Source of the DNA: Comamonadaceae bacterium
GTDB lineage: Bacteria; Pseudomonadota; Gammaproteobacteria; Burkholderiales; Burkholderiaceae_C
DNA: 8,410 nt
Direction of reading: 5' to 3'
NCBI GenBank assembly: GCA_947494405.1
Contig: CANLWQ010000075.1
Location: 1-8,410, forward strand
Below are positions 1 to 6,327 of the stretch, piece by piece. The translations under genes and the position numbers were made by a program. The notes below the pieces were generated by a model, which saw only the letters and a program-made list of their open reading frames with translations, did no database searches and was not told the origin of the DNA. The first letter of the stretch is position 1; each line of letters opens with the position of its first letter.

Positions 1-58
1 AAGCGATCTAAGTAATTAATTGGTATGCATCAAGAAAAATCTGCTGCTTACCCGCCCG

Positions 59-74
59 TGGCACAAATCATGCA
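59..74 (+). promoter_or_regulatory. sigma-54 (-24/-12) promoter of glnA
   Basis: The sequence TGGCAC-AAATC-ATGCA matches the sigma-54 consensus TGGCAC-N5-TTGCA with one mismatch. The invariant GG (60-61) and GC (72-73) are separated by exactly 10 bases, as RpoN requires. This predicts a transcript start near position 85 and a leader of about 40 bases before glnA. Such promoters need an AAA+ activator, and the NtrC encoded 3 kb downstream carries the sigma-54 contact motif. Activator sites usually lie about 100 bases or more upstream of the start, so most of the enhancer region is outside the window. Only a possible half-site, TGCATCA at 26-32, is visible. Confidence 0.85.
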
Positions 75-124
75 AGACAATACAAACACTTCTTTTTTCA
101 AACCAACCTCTCTAGGAGAAACTG

Positions 125-1540
125 ATGGCCAAGACCGTCGCTGACGTCATGAAGGACGTGAAGGACAACGAAATTAAATTTGTTGATTTCCGTTTTACCG
201 ATACCCGTGGCAAAGAGCAGCATGTGAGCGTGCCTATTTCTCACTTCAATGAAGACAAATTCACTGAAGGCCACGCTTTTGATGGATCTTCCATCGCCGG
301 TTGGAAAGGCATTGAAGCCTCCGACATGTTGCTCATGCCCGACGCCAACTCGGCATTTGTTGACCCCTTCTTCCAAGAACCCACTTTGGTCTTGTCGTGT
401 GATGTGCTCGAACCTGGCGACGGCAAGGCCTACGACCGCGATCCACGCTCTATCGCCAAGCGCGGCGAGGCTTACCTCAAGGCTTCTGGCATTGGTGACA
501 CCGCCTACTTTGGCCCAGAGCCTGAGTTCTTTATTTTTGACAATGTGCAATGGGGCAATGAAATGTCCGGCGCATTCTTCAAAATTGATGAATACGAAGC
601 CCCATGGAACAGCGGCGCCAAACTCGAAGGCGGCAACCGCGGCCACCGTCCCACCGTCAAGGGCGGCTACTTCCCCGTGCCACCCGTTGACAGCACCCAA
701 GACATGCGTGCCGAAATGGTGTTGTTGCTCGAAGAAATCGGCATCCCCGTGGAAGTGTTCCACCACGAAGTGGCGGGCGCGGGTCAAAACGAAATCGGCA
801 CCAAATTCAGCACCTTGGTTGAACGCGCTGACTGGACCCAAAAACTGAAATACATTGTGTGGAATGTGGCCAATGCTTACGGCAAAACCGCCACCTTCAT
901 GCCCAAGCCCATCGTTGGCGACAACGGCTCAGGCATGCACGTTCACCAGTCTATCTGGAAAGACGGCAAAAACCTGTTTGCTGGCAAAGGCTACGCAGGT
1001 TTGAGCGACACCGCTTTGTTCTACATAGGCGGCATCATCAAACACGCGCGCGCACTCAACGCCATCACCAACCCCACCACCAACAGCTACAAGCGTTTGG
1101 TGCCCGGCTTTGAAGCCCCTGTGAAGTTGGCTTACTCCAGCCGCAACCGCTCTGCGTCTATCCGCATTCCCCATGTGGCTTCCGACAAAGCGCGTCGCAT
1201 CGAAGCGCGTTTCCCCGATCCCATGGCCAACCCCTATTTGTGCTTTACCGCATTGATGATGGCTGGTCTTGACGGTATCGAAAACAAAATTCACCCCGGT
1301 GAAGCCGCGACCAAAGACCTTTACCATTTGCCACCCGAGGAAGACGCGTTGGTGCCCACCGTGTGTCACAGCTTGGACCAAGCGCTGGAGTATTTGGACA
1401 AGGGTCGTGGGTTCTTGACCAAAGGCGGCGTGTTCACCGACAGCATGATCGATGCCTACATCGAACTCAAAATGCAAGAAGTCACACGTTTTCGCATGGC
1501 CACCCATCCGGTGGAATTCGATATGTATTACTCACTCTGA
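125..1540 (+). CDS. glnA: Glutamine synthetase type I (adenylylatable)
   Basis: Catalyses glutamate + NH3 + ATP to glutamine in the cytoplasm as a dodecamer, the main ammonium-assimilating step. The 471-residue length is that of the type I-beta enzyme. Visible motifs are the beta-grasp segment DGSSIAGW (53-60), the metal/glutamate-binding GPEPEFF (130-136), the ATP-site segment [10 protein letters not shown] (267-276), the glutamate-binding region around [10 protein letters not shown] (338-347), and [10 protein letters not shown] (397-406). Tyr400 in the last motif corresponds to the tyrosine that GlnE adenylylates, so post-translational shut-off is expected. The ATG is preceded by AGGAGA (114-119) at 5-base spacing, which fixes the start. 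Transcription is probably from the sigma-54 promoter at 59-74 and stops at the terminator at 1568-1594. No defects are seen. Confidence 0.99.
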   Translation: MAKTVADVMKDVKDNEIKFVDFRFTDTRGKEQHVSVPISHFNEDKFTEGHAFDGSSIAGWKGIEASDMLLMPDANSAFVDPFFQEPTLVLSCDVLEPGDGKAYDRDPRSIAKRGEAYLKASGIGDTAYFGPEPEFFIFDNVQWGNEMSGAFFKIDEYEAPWNSGAKLEGGNRGHRPTVKGGYFPVPPVDSTQDMRAEMVLLLEEIGIPVEVFHHEVAGAGQNEIGTKFSTLVERADWTQKLKYIVWNVANAYGKTATFMPKPIVGDNGSGMHVHQSIWKDGKNLFAGKGYAGLSDTALFYIGGIIKHARALNAITNPTTNSYKRLVPGFEAPVKLAYSSRNRSASIRIPHVASDKARRIEARFPDPMANPYLCFTALMMAGLDGIENKIHPGEAATKDLYHLPPEEDALVPTVCHSLDQALEYLDKGRGFLTKGGVFTDSMIDAYIELKMQEVTRFRMATHPVEFDMYYSL

Positions 1541-1567
1541 GCCACAGCTCGTGTAGCTCATAAAAAA

Positions 1568-1594
1568 GGGCGGCCAAGTGCCGTCCTTTTTTTT
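1568..1594 (+). terminator. Intrinsic terminator after glnA
   Basis: A 7-base-pair GC-rich stem, GGGCGGC (1568-1574) with GCCGTCC (1580-1586) including one G-T pair, encloses the loop CAAGT and is followed by eight T (1587-1594). Six A (1562-1567) before the stem can pair with the T tract, so it could also act on the opposite strand. It separates glnA from the downstream ntr genes, so these need readthrough or their own promoter. Between it and the glnA stop lies a weaker imperfect hairpin (1539-1559). Confidence 0.9.
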
Positions 1595-1655
1595 GGATGG
1601 ATGAGGTGCACAGTTCACAAGGGCCAAGGCCTGATTTGGAAGGACACTTGCAAGC

Positions 1656-2072
1656 ATGAAACATCGGGGCTCATTCTTGGTTTTGGCTTATGTGCTGAGT
1701 TATTCGTTGATTTATGCGCTCAATAGCAGCATGGTGCTGGCCAATGAAGCACCCGTGTGGCGCTGCGGCAATATGTACACCAACCAGCCCCGGGCAGATC
1801 AATCTTGCGAATCGGTCACCCTGAACACGCGGGAAGAAACCCAAGTGCCGCAACCTTTGCGACCGCCAACACCTGCCAACAAAGCCACAGCCCCAGCCCC
1901 TAAAGTGGACAGCTTGGCGCAGCGCGAGCGCGATGCACAGGCCAAGGATATTTTGAATAACGAACTCAAGCGTTTGAATGAACGCTGTCAAGCTGCAACA
2001 CAAAACCCCGCGCTCCAGCGTTGTGCCGCCGACCAAGCCGCCTTGAAACGCGAGTTGGCGCGTTTGCCTTGA
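1656..2072 (+). CDS. Small exported cysteine-containing protein, function unknown
   Basis: A 138-residue protein that I do not assign to a characterised family. It begins with a typical Sec signal peptide: a basic start (KHR), a hydrophobic core at about 6-28, and a likely cleavage after VLA at residue 29. The short segment WRCGNMYTN (35-43) and a second Cys at 51 form a small domain reminiscent of DUF4124-like periplasmic proteins, but the match is loose. A Pro/Ala-rich linker (about 65-83) leads to a charged amphipathic helix (about 86-137) with Cys111 and Cys123. The four mature cysteines could form two disulphides in the periplasm. GGAAGGA (1638-1644) lies 11 bases before the ATG. It follows the glnA terminator and ends only 8 bases before the preferred ntrB start, so it is probably cotranscribed with ntrBC. 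A role in nitrogen sensing is not shown by the sequence. Confidence 0.85.
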   Translation: MKHRGSFLVLAYVLSYSLIYALNSSMVLANEAPVWRCGNMYTNQPRADQSCESVTLNTREETQVPQPLRPPTPANKATAPAPKVDSLAQRERDAQAKDILNNELKRLNERCQAATQNPALQRCAADQAALKRELARLP

Positions 2073-2080
2073 ACCCCACC

Positions 2081-3136
2081 ATGTCTATGCAGCGCTTTGC
2101 AGCTTTGGATTTATTGGCCACCTTGGTGCTGGTGGTGCAGGCTGATGATCGGGTGTTGTTTGCCAATGCTGCGTTTGAAGATGTGCTGGGTTTGTCCAGA
2201 CGCAGTTTGCAAGACACCGATGCGGCGGATTTGTTTGTTGATGCACCCGCTATGCGCCAAGCCTTGGCGGGCGCCAGACGCCATGACTTTTCAGCCCTGC
2301 GTTTTGATGACCAACTTAAACGCGTGGGTGCAGAGCCCTATGCGGTGCATGTGGTGGTGGCGGCCACCGACACCCCAGATGAAGTGCTGCTGGAGTTGCT
2401 GCCCCTAGAGACCCAGTCGCGTCAAGACCGCGAAGAGCGGCAAATGGAGCAGGCGCAGGCCAACAAAGAATTGATTCGCAATTTGGCGCATGAAATCAAA
2501 AACCCTTTGGGCGGCATACGTGGCGCGGCGCAGTTGTTGCAACTCGAACTTGATTCTCGCGACTTGACCGAATACACCCAAGTGATTGTGCGCGAGGCTG
2601 ACCGTTTGCAAACCTTGGTAGACCGCTTGCTCGCTCCCCACCGACGCCCTCAGGTGGTGGGCAATGTCAATATCCACGAGGTCTGCGAGAGGGTACGCAC
2701 GCTGATCTTGGCCGAATTCCCCAAGGGCTTGCAGGTGCGGCGCGACTACGACACCTCGTTGCCCGAGTTTCGAGGCGATGTGGAGCAACTGATTCAAGCC
2801 GTGCTCAATATCGCCCACAACGCCGCCTTGGCACTCAAAGAGCGCATTGCTGAGGGAGACGCGCAAATCATTTTGGCCACCCGCATAGCGCGGCAAATCA
2901 CTTTTGTGAAAAAACGCTTTCGCTTGGCATTGGAATTGCATGTGATTGACAACGGCCCAGGCATTCCCGAGGACATCCGTGAACGCTTGTTTCATCCCTT
3001 GGTCTCGGGACGAGACGGTGGTTCTGGACTGGGTTTGAATTTGGCGCAATCCTTTGTGCAACAGCACCAAGGCATGATTGAATGTGAAAGTCAGCCAGGG
3101 CGTACGGATTTCAAAATTTTGATTCCCTTGCCCTGA
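2081..3136 (+). CDS. glnL: Nitrogen regulation sensor kinase NtrB (GlnL)
   Basis: A cytoplasmic histidine kinase/phosphatase that phosphorylates NtrC when nitrogen is limiting and is switched to phosphatase by PII. With the ATG at 2081 it has 351 residues, matching the about 350 usual for NtrB. Domain order: an N-terminal PAS sensor (about 8-110); HisKA with the H-box NLAHEIKNPLGG (134-145), phospho-acceptor His137; an N-box around NIAHNAAL (243-250) with Asn247; G1 VIDNGPGIP (288-296); an F-box segment LFHPLVSG (303-310); G2 GSGLGL (314-319). No transmembrane segment is evident, as expected for NtrB. An upstream TTG at 2021 is also in frame, but it would overlap the preceding gene by 52 bases and add 20 residues unlike the family. 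The ATG at 2081 lacks a clear Shine-Dalgarno and lies 8 bases after the previous stop, suggesting translational coupling. A second Met two codons on (2087) is possible. Confidence 0.97.
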   Translation: MSMQRFAALDLLATLVLVVQADDRVLFANAAFEDVLGLSRRSLQDTDAADLFVDAPAMRQALAGARRHDFSALRFDDQLKRVGAEPYAVHVVVAATDTPDEVLLELLPLETQSRQDREERQMEQAQANKELIRNLAHEIKNPLGGIRGAAQLLQLELDSRDLTEYTQVIVREADRLQTLVDRLLAPHRRPQVVGNVNIHEVCERVRTLILAEFPKGLQVRRDYDTSLPEFRGDVEQLIQAVLNIAHNAALALKERIAEGDAQIILATRIARQITFVKKRFRLALELHVIDNGPGIPEDIRERLFHPLVSGRDGGSGLGLNLAQSFVQQHQGMIECESQPGRTDFKILIPLP

Positions 3137-3140
3137 TCAG

Positions 3141-3188
3141 AGTAAAGCGCCCAAGTGCATGAAACAAGGTGAAGTAAAGCGATGAAAC
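3141..3188 (+). repeat. Imperfect duplication of the ntrC start region
   Basis: AGTAAAGCG occurs at 3141-3149 and again at 3173-3181. Each copy is followed by ATGAAAC, at 3159-3165 after the 9-base insert CCCAAGTGC in the first copy, and directly at 3182-3188 (the ntrC start) in the second. The 16-base unit is therefore present twice within the ntrB-ntrC gap. Only the second ATG is in the ntrC frame and has the good ribosome binding site AAGGTGA (3166-3172). Confidence 0.5.
3159..3185 (+). other. Possible 8-residue leader ORF overlapping the ntrC start
   Basis: The ATG at 3159 opens an 8-codon frame (MKQGEVKR) whose TGA (3183-3185) overlaps the ntrC ATG (3182-3184) as ATGA. Its reading would carry ribosomes onto the ntrC start, the usual geometry for translational coupling. 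There is no convincing Shine-Dalgarno in front of it and so short a frame can arise by chance, so this is a candidate only. Confidence 0.15.
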
Positions 3189-4654
3189 CTATTTGGATTG
3201 TTGACGACGACCAGTCCATCCGCTTCGTGCTCGAAAAAGCCTTGATGCGCGAAGACCTGCCAACCCGCAGCTTCACCCATCCGCGTGAAGTTTTGCAAGC
3301 CCTCGATGCGGTGACACCCGAAGAATCCCCTCAAGTGTTGGTGAGTGACATACGCATGCCTGGCGGCTCGGGCCTAGACTTGCTGTCGCAGGTGAAAGCG
3401 CGAATGCCTGGTTTGCCAGTCATCATCATGACCGCATATTCCGATTTAGACAGCGCGGTGTCGGCTTTCCAAGGCGGTGCATTCGAGTACCTGCCCAAGC
3501 CGTTTGACCTCACCAAAGCCATAGAGCTGATTCGCCGTGCAGTGGAAGAAAGTCAGCGCGAACAAACCAGCGCCATCAATGTGGACAGCACACCTGAAAT
3601 GCTGGGCCAAGCGCCTGCCATGCAAGATGTTTTTCGCGCCATTGGGCGCTTGAGCCAAAGCAATGTCACTGTGATGATCACCGGCGAATCGGGCTCGGGC
3701 AAAGAACTGGTGGCGCGTGCGCTGCACAAGCATTCGCAGCGTGCGGCGGGGCCGTTTGTTGCCATCAACACCGCGGCGATTCCCAAAGATTTGTTGGAAA
3801 GCGAGTTGTTTGGCCACGAACGCGGCGCATTCACCGGCGCGCAAGCCATGCGCCGTGGGCGCTTCGAGCAAGCCGATGGCGGCACCTTGTTTTTGGATGA
3901 AATTGGCGACATGAAGTTTGATTTGCAAACCCGTTTGTTGCGGGTGCTGTCGGACGGCAGTTTTTACCGTGTGGGCGGTCACAGCGCCATCAAAACCAAT
4001 GTGCGGGTGATTGCCGCCACGCACCAAAACTTAGAGCAGCGGGTCCAAGAAGGTGTGTTTCGCGAGGATTTGTTTCATCGTTTGAACGTCATTCGTTTGC
4101 GCTTGCCCCCGTTGCGCGAGAGGCGCGAAGACATTGCGGTGCTGACCCGACATTTTTTGCAGCAAAGCGCGCAGCAACTGGGGGTGGAAGCCAAACGCAT
4201 CTCCGAGGCTGCTATTGAGTTGCTGCAAAACTTCGCCTTTCCTGGCAATGTGCGCCAACTGGAAAACATCTGCCATTGGCTGACCGTGATGGCGCCCGCA
4301 CAAGCCATAGAGCCCAAAGATTTGCCGCCTGAAGTGCTGATGAGCGAGCCAGCCGCAGTTTTGCCGGCCGTCAGCGCTTCGGCACCTGAGGCGTCAGCCA
4401 ACCAAGCGCCAACCAAACCTGTGGTGCTCAATGCCCCCAGCGAAAACTGGCAAGCTGGTTTGGAAGCCGAGGCCATGTCGTTATTGGCATCTGGGCGGGT
4501 CGATGTGTGGGATGAAATGACGCGGCGTTTTGAAGCCTCGCTGATTCAAACCGCCTTGGCACACACTCGGGGAAGGCGCATTGACGCGGCCCACAAACTG
4601 GGCATTGGGCGCAACACCATCACCCGCAAAATTCAAGAACTGGGCCTAGAGTAA
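3182..4654 (+). CDS. glnG: Nitrogen regulation response regulator NtrC (sigma-54 activator)
   Basis: A bacterial enhancer-binding protein of 490 residues, slightly longer than the about 470 of the enteric protein. The receiver domain (1-120) has the acidic pocket DDD (8-10), phospho-acceptor Asp56 in VSDIRMP, Thr84 and Lys106. The central AAA+ domain (about 140-375) has Walker A GESGSGKE (168-175), the sigma-54-contacting loop GAFTGA (215-220), Walker B GGTLFLDE (233-240) and candidate arginine fingers around Arg294 and Arg300. A Pro/Ala-rich linker (about 388-420) accounts for the extra length. The Fis-type helix-turn-helix lies at 465-487 (RIDAAHKLGIGRNTITRK). All residues needed for phosphorylation, ATP hydrolysis and sigma-54 activation are present. 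AAGGTGA (3166-3172) at 9-base spacing supports the ATG. It follows ntrB by 45 bases, and the sigma-54 promoter of glnA is its obvious local target. Confidence 0.98.
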   Translation: MKPIWIVDDDQSIRFVLEKALMREDLPTRSFTHPREVLQALDAVTPEESPQVLVSDIRMPGGSGLDLLSQVKARMPGLPVIIMTAYSDLDSAVSAFQGGAFEYLPKPFDLTKAIELIRRAVEESQREQTSAINVDSTPEMLGQAPAMQDVFRAIGRLSQSNVTVMITGESGSGKELVARALHKHSQRAAGPFVAINTAAIPKDLLESELFGHERGAFTGAQAMRRGRFEQADGGTLFLDEIGDMKFDLQTRLLRVLSDGSFYRVGGHSAIKTNVRVIAATHQNLEQRVQEGVFREDLFHRLNVIRLRLPPLRERREDIAVLTRHFLQQSAQQLGVEAKRISEAAIELLQNFAFPGNVRQLENICHWLTVMAPAQAIEPKDLPPEVLMSEPAAVLPAVSASAPEASANQAPTKPVVLNAPSENWQAGLEAEAMSLLASGRVDVWDEMTRRFEASLIQTALAHTRGRRIDAAHKLGIGRNTITRKIQELGLE

Positions 4655-4663
4655 AACCATTCA

Positions 4664-5059
4664 TTAAGGTTTGGGCGGGGCCTCAGGCGTGGGTAATTTG
4701 CAATCGGTGTTGCCATAGGTTTGAAAGCAACTTTGCTGAGCGCAGCTGCGCACATAGTCGTTGCGGCCTCTCAAGTTCAAGTCTATGGTTTCCAAGCGCG
4801 GCACGGCCATCAAAGGCATCTGAATGCATTCGCTTCGCACTTGGTCTTTGCCATCTTTGTCTTTGTAAACGATTTGCTTGCATTTGTTCATGAACGGCAC
4901 GGGGGGTAGCTCGTACACCCAGCGCTGCTCGGTGGCCACAGGAAATATTTGCAGCGCAGCCATCGTGCATTGCGCCTCGGCCGCCTTGTATTGTTCGGTG
5001 GCGCAAGCACTCAAAGCCAAGAGCGCAATTAATTGGAATCTGACCCCGATTAATTTCAT
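4664..5059 (-). CDS. Small Cys-rich lipoprotein, function unknown
   Basis: I do not recognise the family. The ATG at 5059 gives 131 residues, starting with a lipoprotein signal peptide: MKLIGVR, a hydrophobic stretch, then the lipobox LSAC with lipidated Cys19. A longer upstream frame exists (to 5224), but it would run inside xthA and bury the signal peptide, so this start is clearly better. The mature part has six further cysteines (31, 60, 78, 106, 111, 120), consistent with up to three disulphides in the envelope, and a Pro-rich tail (LPTPEAPPKP). The start overlaps the xthA stop by 4 bases (ATGA at 5056-5059), so translation is probably coupled. It is the last gene of the thyA-side operon and converges on ntrC with a 9-base gap. 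The absence of Asp after Cys19 (Ala20, Thr21) suggests outer-membrane sorting if enteric rules apply. Confidence 0.85.
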   Translation of the reverse strand: MKLIGVRFQLIALLALSACATEQYKAAEAQCTMAALQIFPVATEQRWVYELPPVPFMNKCKQIVYKDKDGKDQVRSECIQMPLMAVPRLETIDLNLRGRNDYVRSCAQQSCFQTYGNTDCKLPTPEAPPKP

Positions 5060-5829
5060 AAGCTGACCACCACCGGTGTGTGGTCGCTTGGGCGTTCGTT
5101 TTTGCGTGGTGCTTTGTCGATCACGCAGGCTGTCACGCTTTTCACCAGCGCCGAGGACACCAAAATGTGATCGATGCGCAGGCCGCGGTTGCGCCTGAAA
5201 GCGAACTCGCGGTAGTCCCACCACGAATAACTTTTAGGGGCTTGCTCAAACAGCCTGAAAGCATCGGTGAGACCCAGGTCCAACAAAGCTTTGAAGTGGG
5301 CGCGTTCTTCATCTGTGCAATGTATGGTGCCAGCCAAGGCAACAGGGTCCCACACGTCCAAGTCGTCCCAAGTGATGTTGTAGTCGCCCATCAGCACCAG
5401 TTTGTCGTGGCGGGTCAGTTCATCCTTGATGAAGGCTTGCAAAGCATTAAGCCAGTTCATTTTGTAAACAAACTTGTCGCTGTCGGGAGCTTGGCCATTG
5501 GGGAAATACGCGCCCACCACCCGCACACCGTTGACGGTGGCGGTGATCACACGCGCCATTTCGTCGGCAAAGCTTGGAATGTTGTGCACCACCTCGGTGA
5601 TGGGATGCTTGGCAATCAGCGCCACGCCGTTGTAGGTTTTTTGGCCAAAGAAAGCCACTTGGTAGCCAGCCGCTTCAATCTCGGTTTGGGGGAATTTATC
5701 GTCGGTGGTTTTGGTTTCTTGCAAAGCCAGCACATCTATACCGCCGTGTTCGGTTTGTGCTGACAGCCACTCTAAAACCTGCGGCAAGCGCACGGTCAGC
5801 GAGTTGACGTTCCAAGTGGCGAGTTTCAT
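5056..5829 (-). CDS. xthA: Exonuclease III-family AP endonuclease
   Basis: A base-excision repair enzyme that cleaves 5' to abasic sites and degrades 3' ends of duplex DNA. Its 257 residues are near the roughly 268 of E. coli XthA. Motifs of the exonuclease-endonuclease-phosphatase fold are in order: WNVNSL (6-11) with metal-site Asn7, or Asn9 by neighbouring alignment; LQETK (36-40) with metal-binding Glu38; NGVALIAK (67-74); GDYNI (148-152) with Asp149 and Asn151; SYSWWDYR (200-207); RIDHILVS (218-225); and SDHTPV (248-253) with catalytic His250. The start overlaps the folA stop as ATGA (5826-5829) and the stop overlaps the lipoprotein start. Linking it to thymidylate synthesis makes sense because uracil misincorporation creates abasic sites, but that link is an inference from position. 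Confidence 0.96.
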   Translation of the reverse strand: MKLATWNVNSLTVRLPQVLEWLSAQTEHGGIDVLALQETKTTDDKFPQTEIEAAGYQVAFFGQKTYNGVALIAKHPITEVVHNIPSFADEMARVITATVNGVRVVGAYFPNGQAPDSDKFVYKMNWLNALQAFIKDELTRHDKLVLMGDYNITWDDLDVWDPVALAGTIHCTDEERAHFKALLDLGLTDAFRLFEQAPKSYSWWDYREFAFRRNRGLRIDHILVSSALVKSVTACVIDKAPRKNERPSDHTPVVVSL

Positions 5830-6311
5830 TTACGCTCCAAAGTCACCAAACTGTAAGCCAAACCTTGGGCTGACATGTGTTGGCTGCGTTGGGTCTCGTG
5901 CCACTCGGGGCCCAAGGTGGGGGCAAACGCATCGCCTTCAAAGTCGGCGTCAATCTCGGTGACCACCAGTTGCGAGGCCAGTGGCAAGGCTTGGGCGTAC
6001 AACTGTGCCCCGCCTATCAACCACACAACTTCATCCGCAGAAAATAGTGCCAATGCGTCGCTCAAAGAGGTCACCACACTGGCGCCTGTTGCAGGGTAGC
6101 CGGCTTGTCGGGACACCACCACATTGCGCCGCCCGGGCAGGGGGCGAAATTTCTCAGGAATGGACTCCCAAGTGATGCGCCCCATCACCACCGCTTGGCC
6201 CAAGGTGGTGCGTTTGAAATGCGCCAAATCTTCGGGCAAATGCCAGGGCAAGTCACCATTTTTACCAATGACGTTATTGCGTGATCGAGCGTAAATCAGG
6301 TGCAGGGGCAT
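5826..6311 (-). CDS. folA: Dihydrofolate reductase
   Basis: Reduces dihydrofolate to tetrahydrofolate with NADPH in the cytoplasm, and is the target of trimethoprim. The 161 residues match chromosomal DHFR (159 in E. coli). Motifs: VIGKNGDLPWHLP (14-26), forming the Met20-type loop and the conserved Trp; PEDLAHFK (26-33) with Asp28 as the substrate-protonating acid (Asp27 in E. coli); VVMGRITWESIP (41-52); LPGRRNVVVS (58-67) for NADPH; and WLIGGAQLY (97-105), the Gly-Gly turn. It sits 16 bases after the transporter gene and overlaps xthA by 4 bases. It recycles the dihydrofolate produced by ThyA, encoded two genes upstream. No strong ribosome binding site is seen before the ATG. Confidence 0.98.
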   Translation of the reverse strand: MPLHLIYARSRNNVIGKNGDLPWHLPEDLAHFKRTTLGQAVVMGRITWESIPEKFRPLPGRRNVVVSRQAGYPATGASVVTSLSDALALFSADEVVWLIGGAQLYAQALPLASQLVVTEIDADFEGDAFAPTLGPEWHETQRSQHMSAQGLAYSLVTLERK

Positions 6312-6327
6312 GTTCTATTCAATCTGT

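Noticed and set aside
20..35. Possible NtrC site around TTGGTATGCATCAAG upstream of the glnA promoter
   Set aside because: Only one half (TGCATCA, 26-32) resembles the consensus; the second half at the right spacing is missing. It is also closer to the promoter than usual.
98..841. Long open frame of 247 codons antisense to glnA, with similar long antisense frames at 929-1507, 2405-3070 and 3446-4027
   Set aside because: These mirror the codon bias of strongly coding genes on the plus strand. They show no family motifs, and the opposite strand encodes unmistakable conserved proteins.
1539..1559. Imperfect hairpin GAGC-ACA / TGT-GCTC straddling the glnA stop
   Set aside because: Short, interrupted by a mismatch and lacking a T tract. 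It is probably incidental next to the strong terminator at 1568-1594.
1595..1655. A sigma-70 or NtrC-controlled promoter for the exported protein and ntrBC
   Set aside because: TTCACA (1614-1619) has no matching -10, and AGGTGCA (1603-1609) is a lone half-site, so no promoter can be supported here.
4654..4672. AAACC/GGTTT stem as a bidirectional terminator between ntrC and the lipoprotein gene
   Set aside because: Only five base pairs, mostly A-T, a 9-base loop and no T tract on either side.
5059..5224. Extended N-terminus of the lipoprotein gene starting at 5224
   Set aside because: The extra 55 residues lie inside xthA and would place the lipoprotein signal peptide internally.
5080..5763. 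Plus-strand frame of 227 codons over xthA
   Set aside because: A shadow of xthA: no recognisable domain, and the minus-strand product has all exonuclease III motifs.
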